Source of the DNA: Mycoplasma sp. CSL7491-lung
GTDB taxonomy: Bacteria > Bacillota_I > Bacilli_A > Mycoplasmatales > Metamycoplasmataceae
Assembly (NCBI RefSeq): GCF_018913965.1
Contig: NZ_JAHMHG010000001.1
Location: 434,001 to 498,000, forward strand
Direction of reading: 5' to 3'
DNA: 64,000 bases
The position numbers were made by a program, and so were the translations under genes. Positions within the stretch are counted from its first letter, which is position 1. Every line of letters starts with the position of its first letter. Below are positions 63,878-64,000 of this stretch, one piece after another. A model generated the notes under the pieces. That model ran no database searches. It saw only the letters and a program-made list of their open reading frames with translations, and was not told the origin of the DNA.

Positions 63878-64000
63878 ATATCTCCTTCATTTTTGCAAGT
63901 CAAATATTATTATTGAGAAAATAGTACTTAATTATATAACTTAAATTTGAATATTATTTATAATATATTTCAACTATAAAAATTAAATTTGTTTTTTATA
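63878..64000 (-). promoter_or_regulatory. Upstream region of the PI-PLC gene
   Basis: AT-rich DNA with TATA-like words (for example around 63950-63967) and the ribosome binding site AAGGAG at about 63882-63887 (minus strand). The promoter cannot be placed more precisely. No coding sequence was seen before the window edge. Confidence 0.3.

Overview
The window is a mycoplasma (Mollicutes) chromosome segment. It is very AT-rich, and it needs genetic code 4: long frames stay open only when TGA is read as tryptophan. With that code, most fragments that look separate fuse into full-length genes. There are many lipoproteins with a lipobox Cys and no cell-wall genes. The large surface enzymes, degenerate LeuRS editing domain and MIB-MIP system suggest an animal-associated species, but I cannot name it. 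No tRNA, rRNA, CRISPR array or insertion sequence was recognised.

Region 1 (347-13632, minus) is a three-gene operon: a GH84 hyaluronidase / beta-N-acetylglucosaminidase-like surface enzyme, a 2043-aa GH2 beta-galactosidase-like lipoprotein with two F5/8-type repeats, and a lipoprotein with acidic tandem repeats and a discoidin-like C-terminus. Together they look like a host-glycan attack unit. The end of an unrecognised plus-strand gene lies at 1-261.

Region 2 (13888-28253, minus) is the highlight: nine tightly packed or overlapping genes encoding MIB (antibody binding), MIP (antibody-cleaving serine protease) and a complete mycoplasma 'F1-like X0' ATPase. The ATPase part has alpha-, beta-, gamma- and epsilon-like subunits, a 12-13 TM protein, a 783-aa membrane-anchored protein and a 166-aa protein. 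A 41-aa gene with its own ribosome binding site follows.

Region 3 (28945-40999, plus) is mostly housekeeping: secG, rnr, a TrmN6-like methyltransferase, metG, a small ABM-like protein, an RluD-type pseudouridine synthase, gatCAB, a YihY/BrkB membrane protein and a coiled-coil surface protein.

Region 4 (41126-52621, minus) has the gene order of Mycoplasma genitalium MG185-MG189: P68/P80-type lipoprotein, SNase-like lipoprotein nuclease, sugar-type ABC ATPase with a very large helical insertion, and two permeases. A 91-aa membrane protein and another lipoprotein extend it, and an MFS-like transporter precedes it. The arrangement suggests surface nucleic acid digestion coupled to import.

Region 5 (52825-59926, plus) is upp, leuS (editing domain apparently inactivated), lon and an APC amino acid permease. 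The permease converges, with stop codons sharing one terminator hairpin, on region 6 (59921-63877, minus): a 1318-aa secreted PI-PLC-domain protein with a long helical stalk and a C-terminal membrane anchor.
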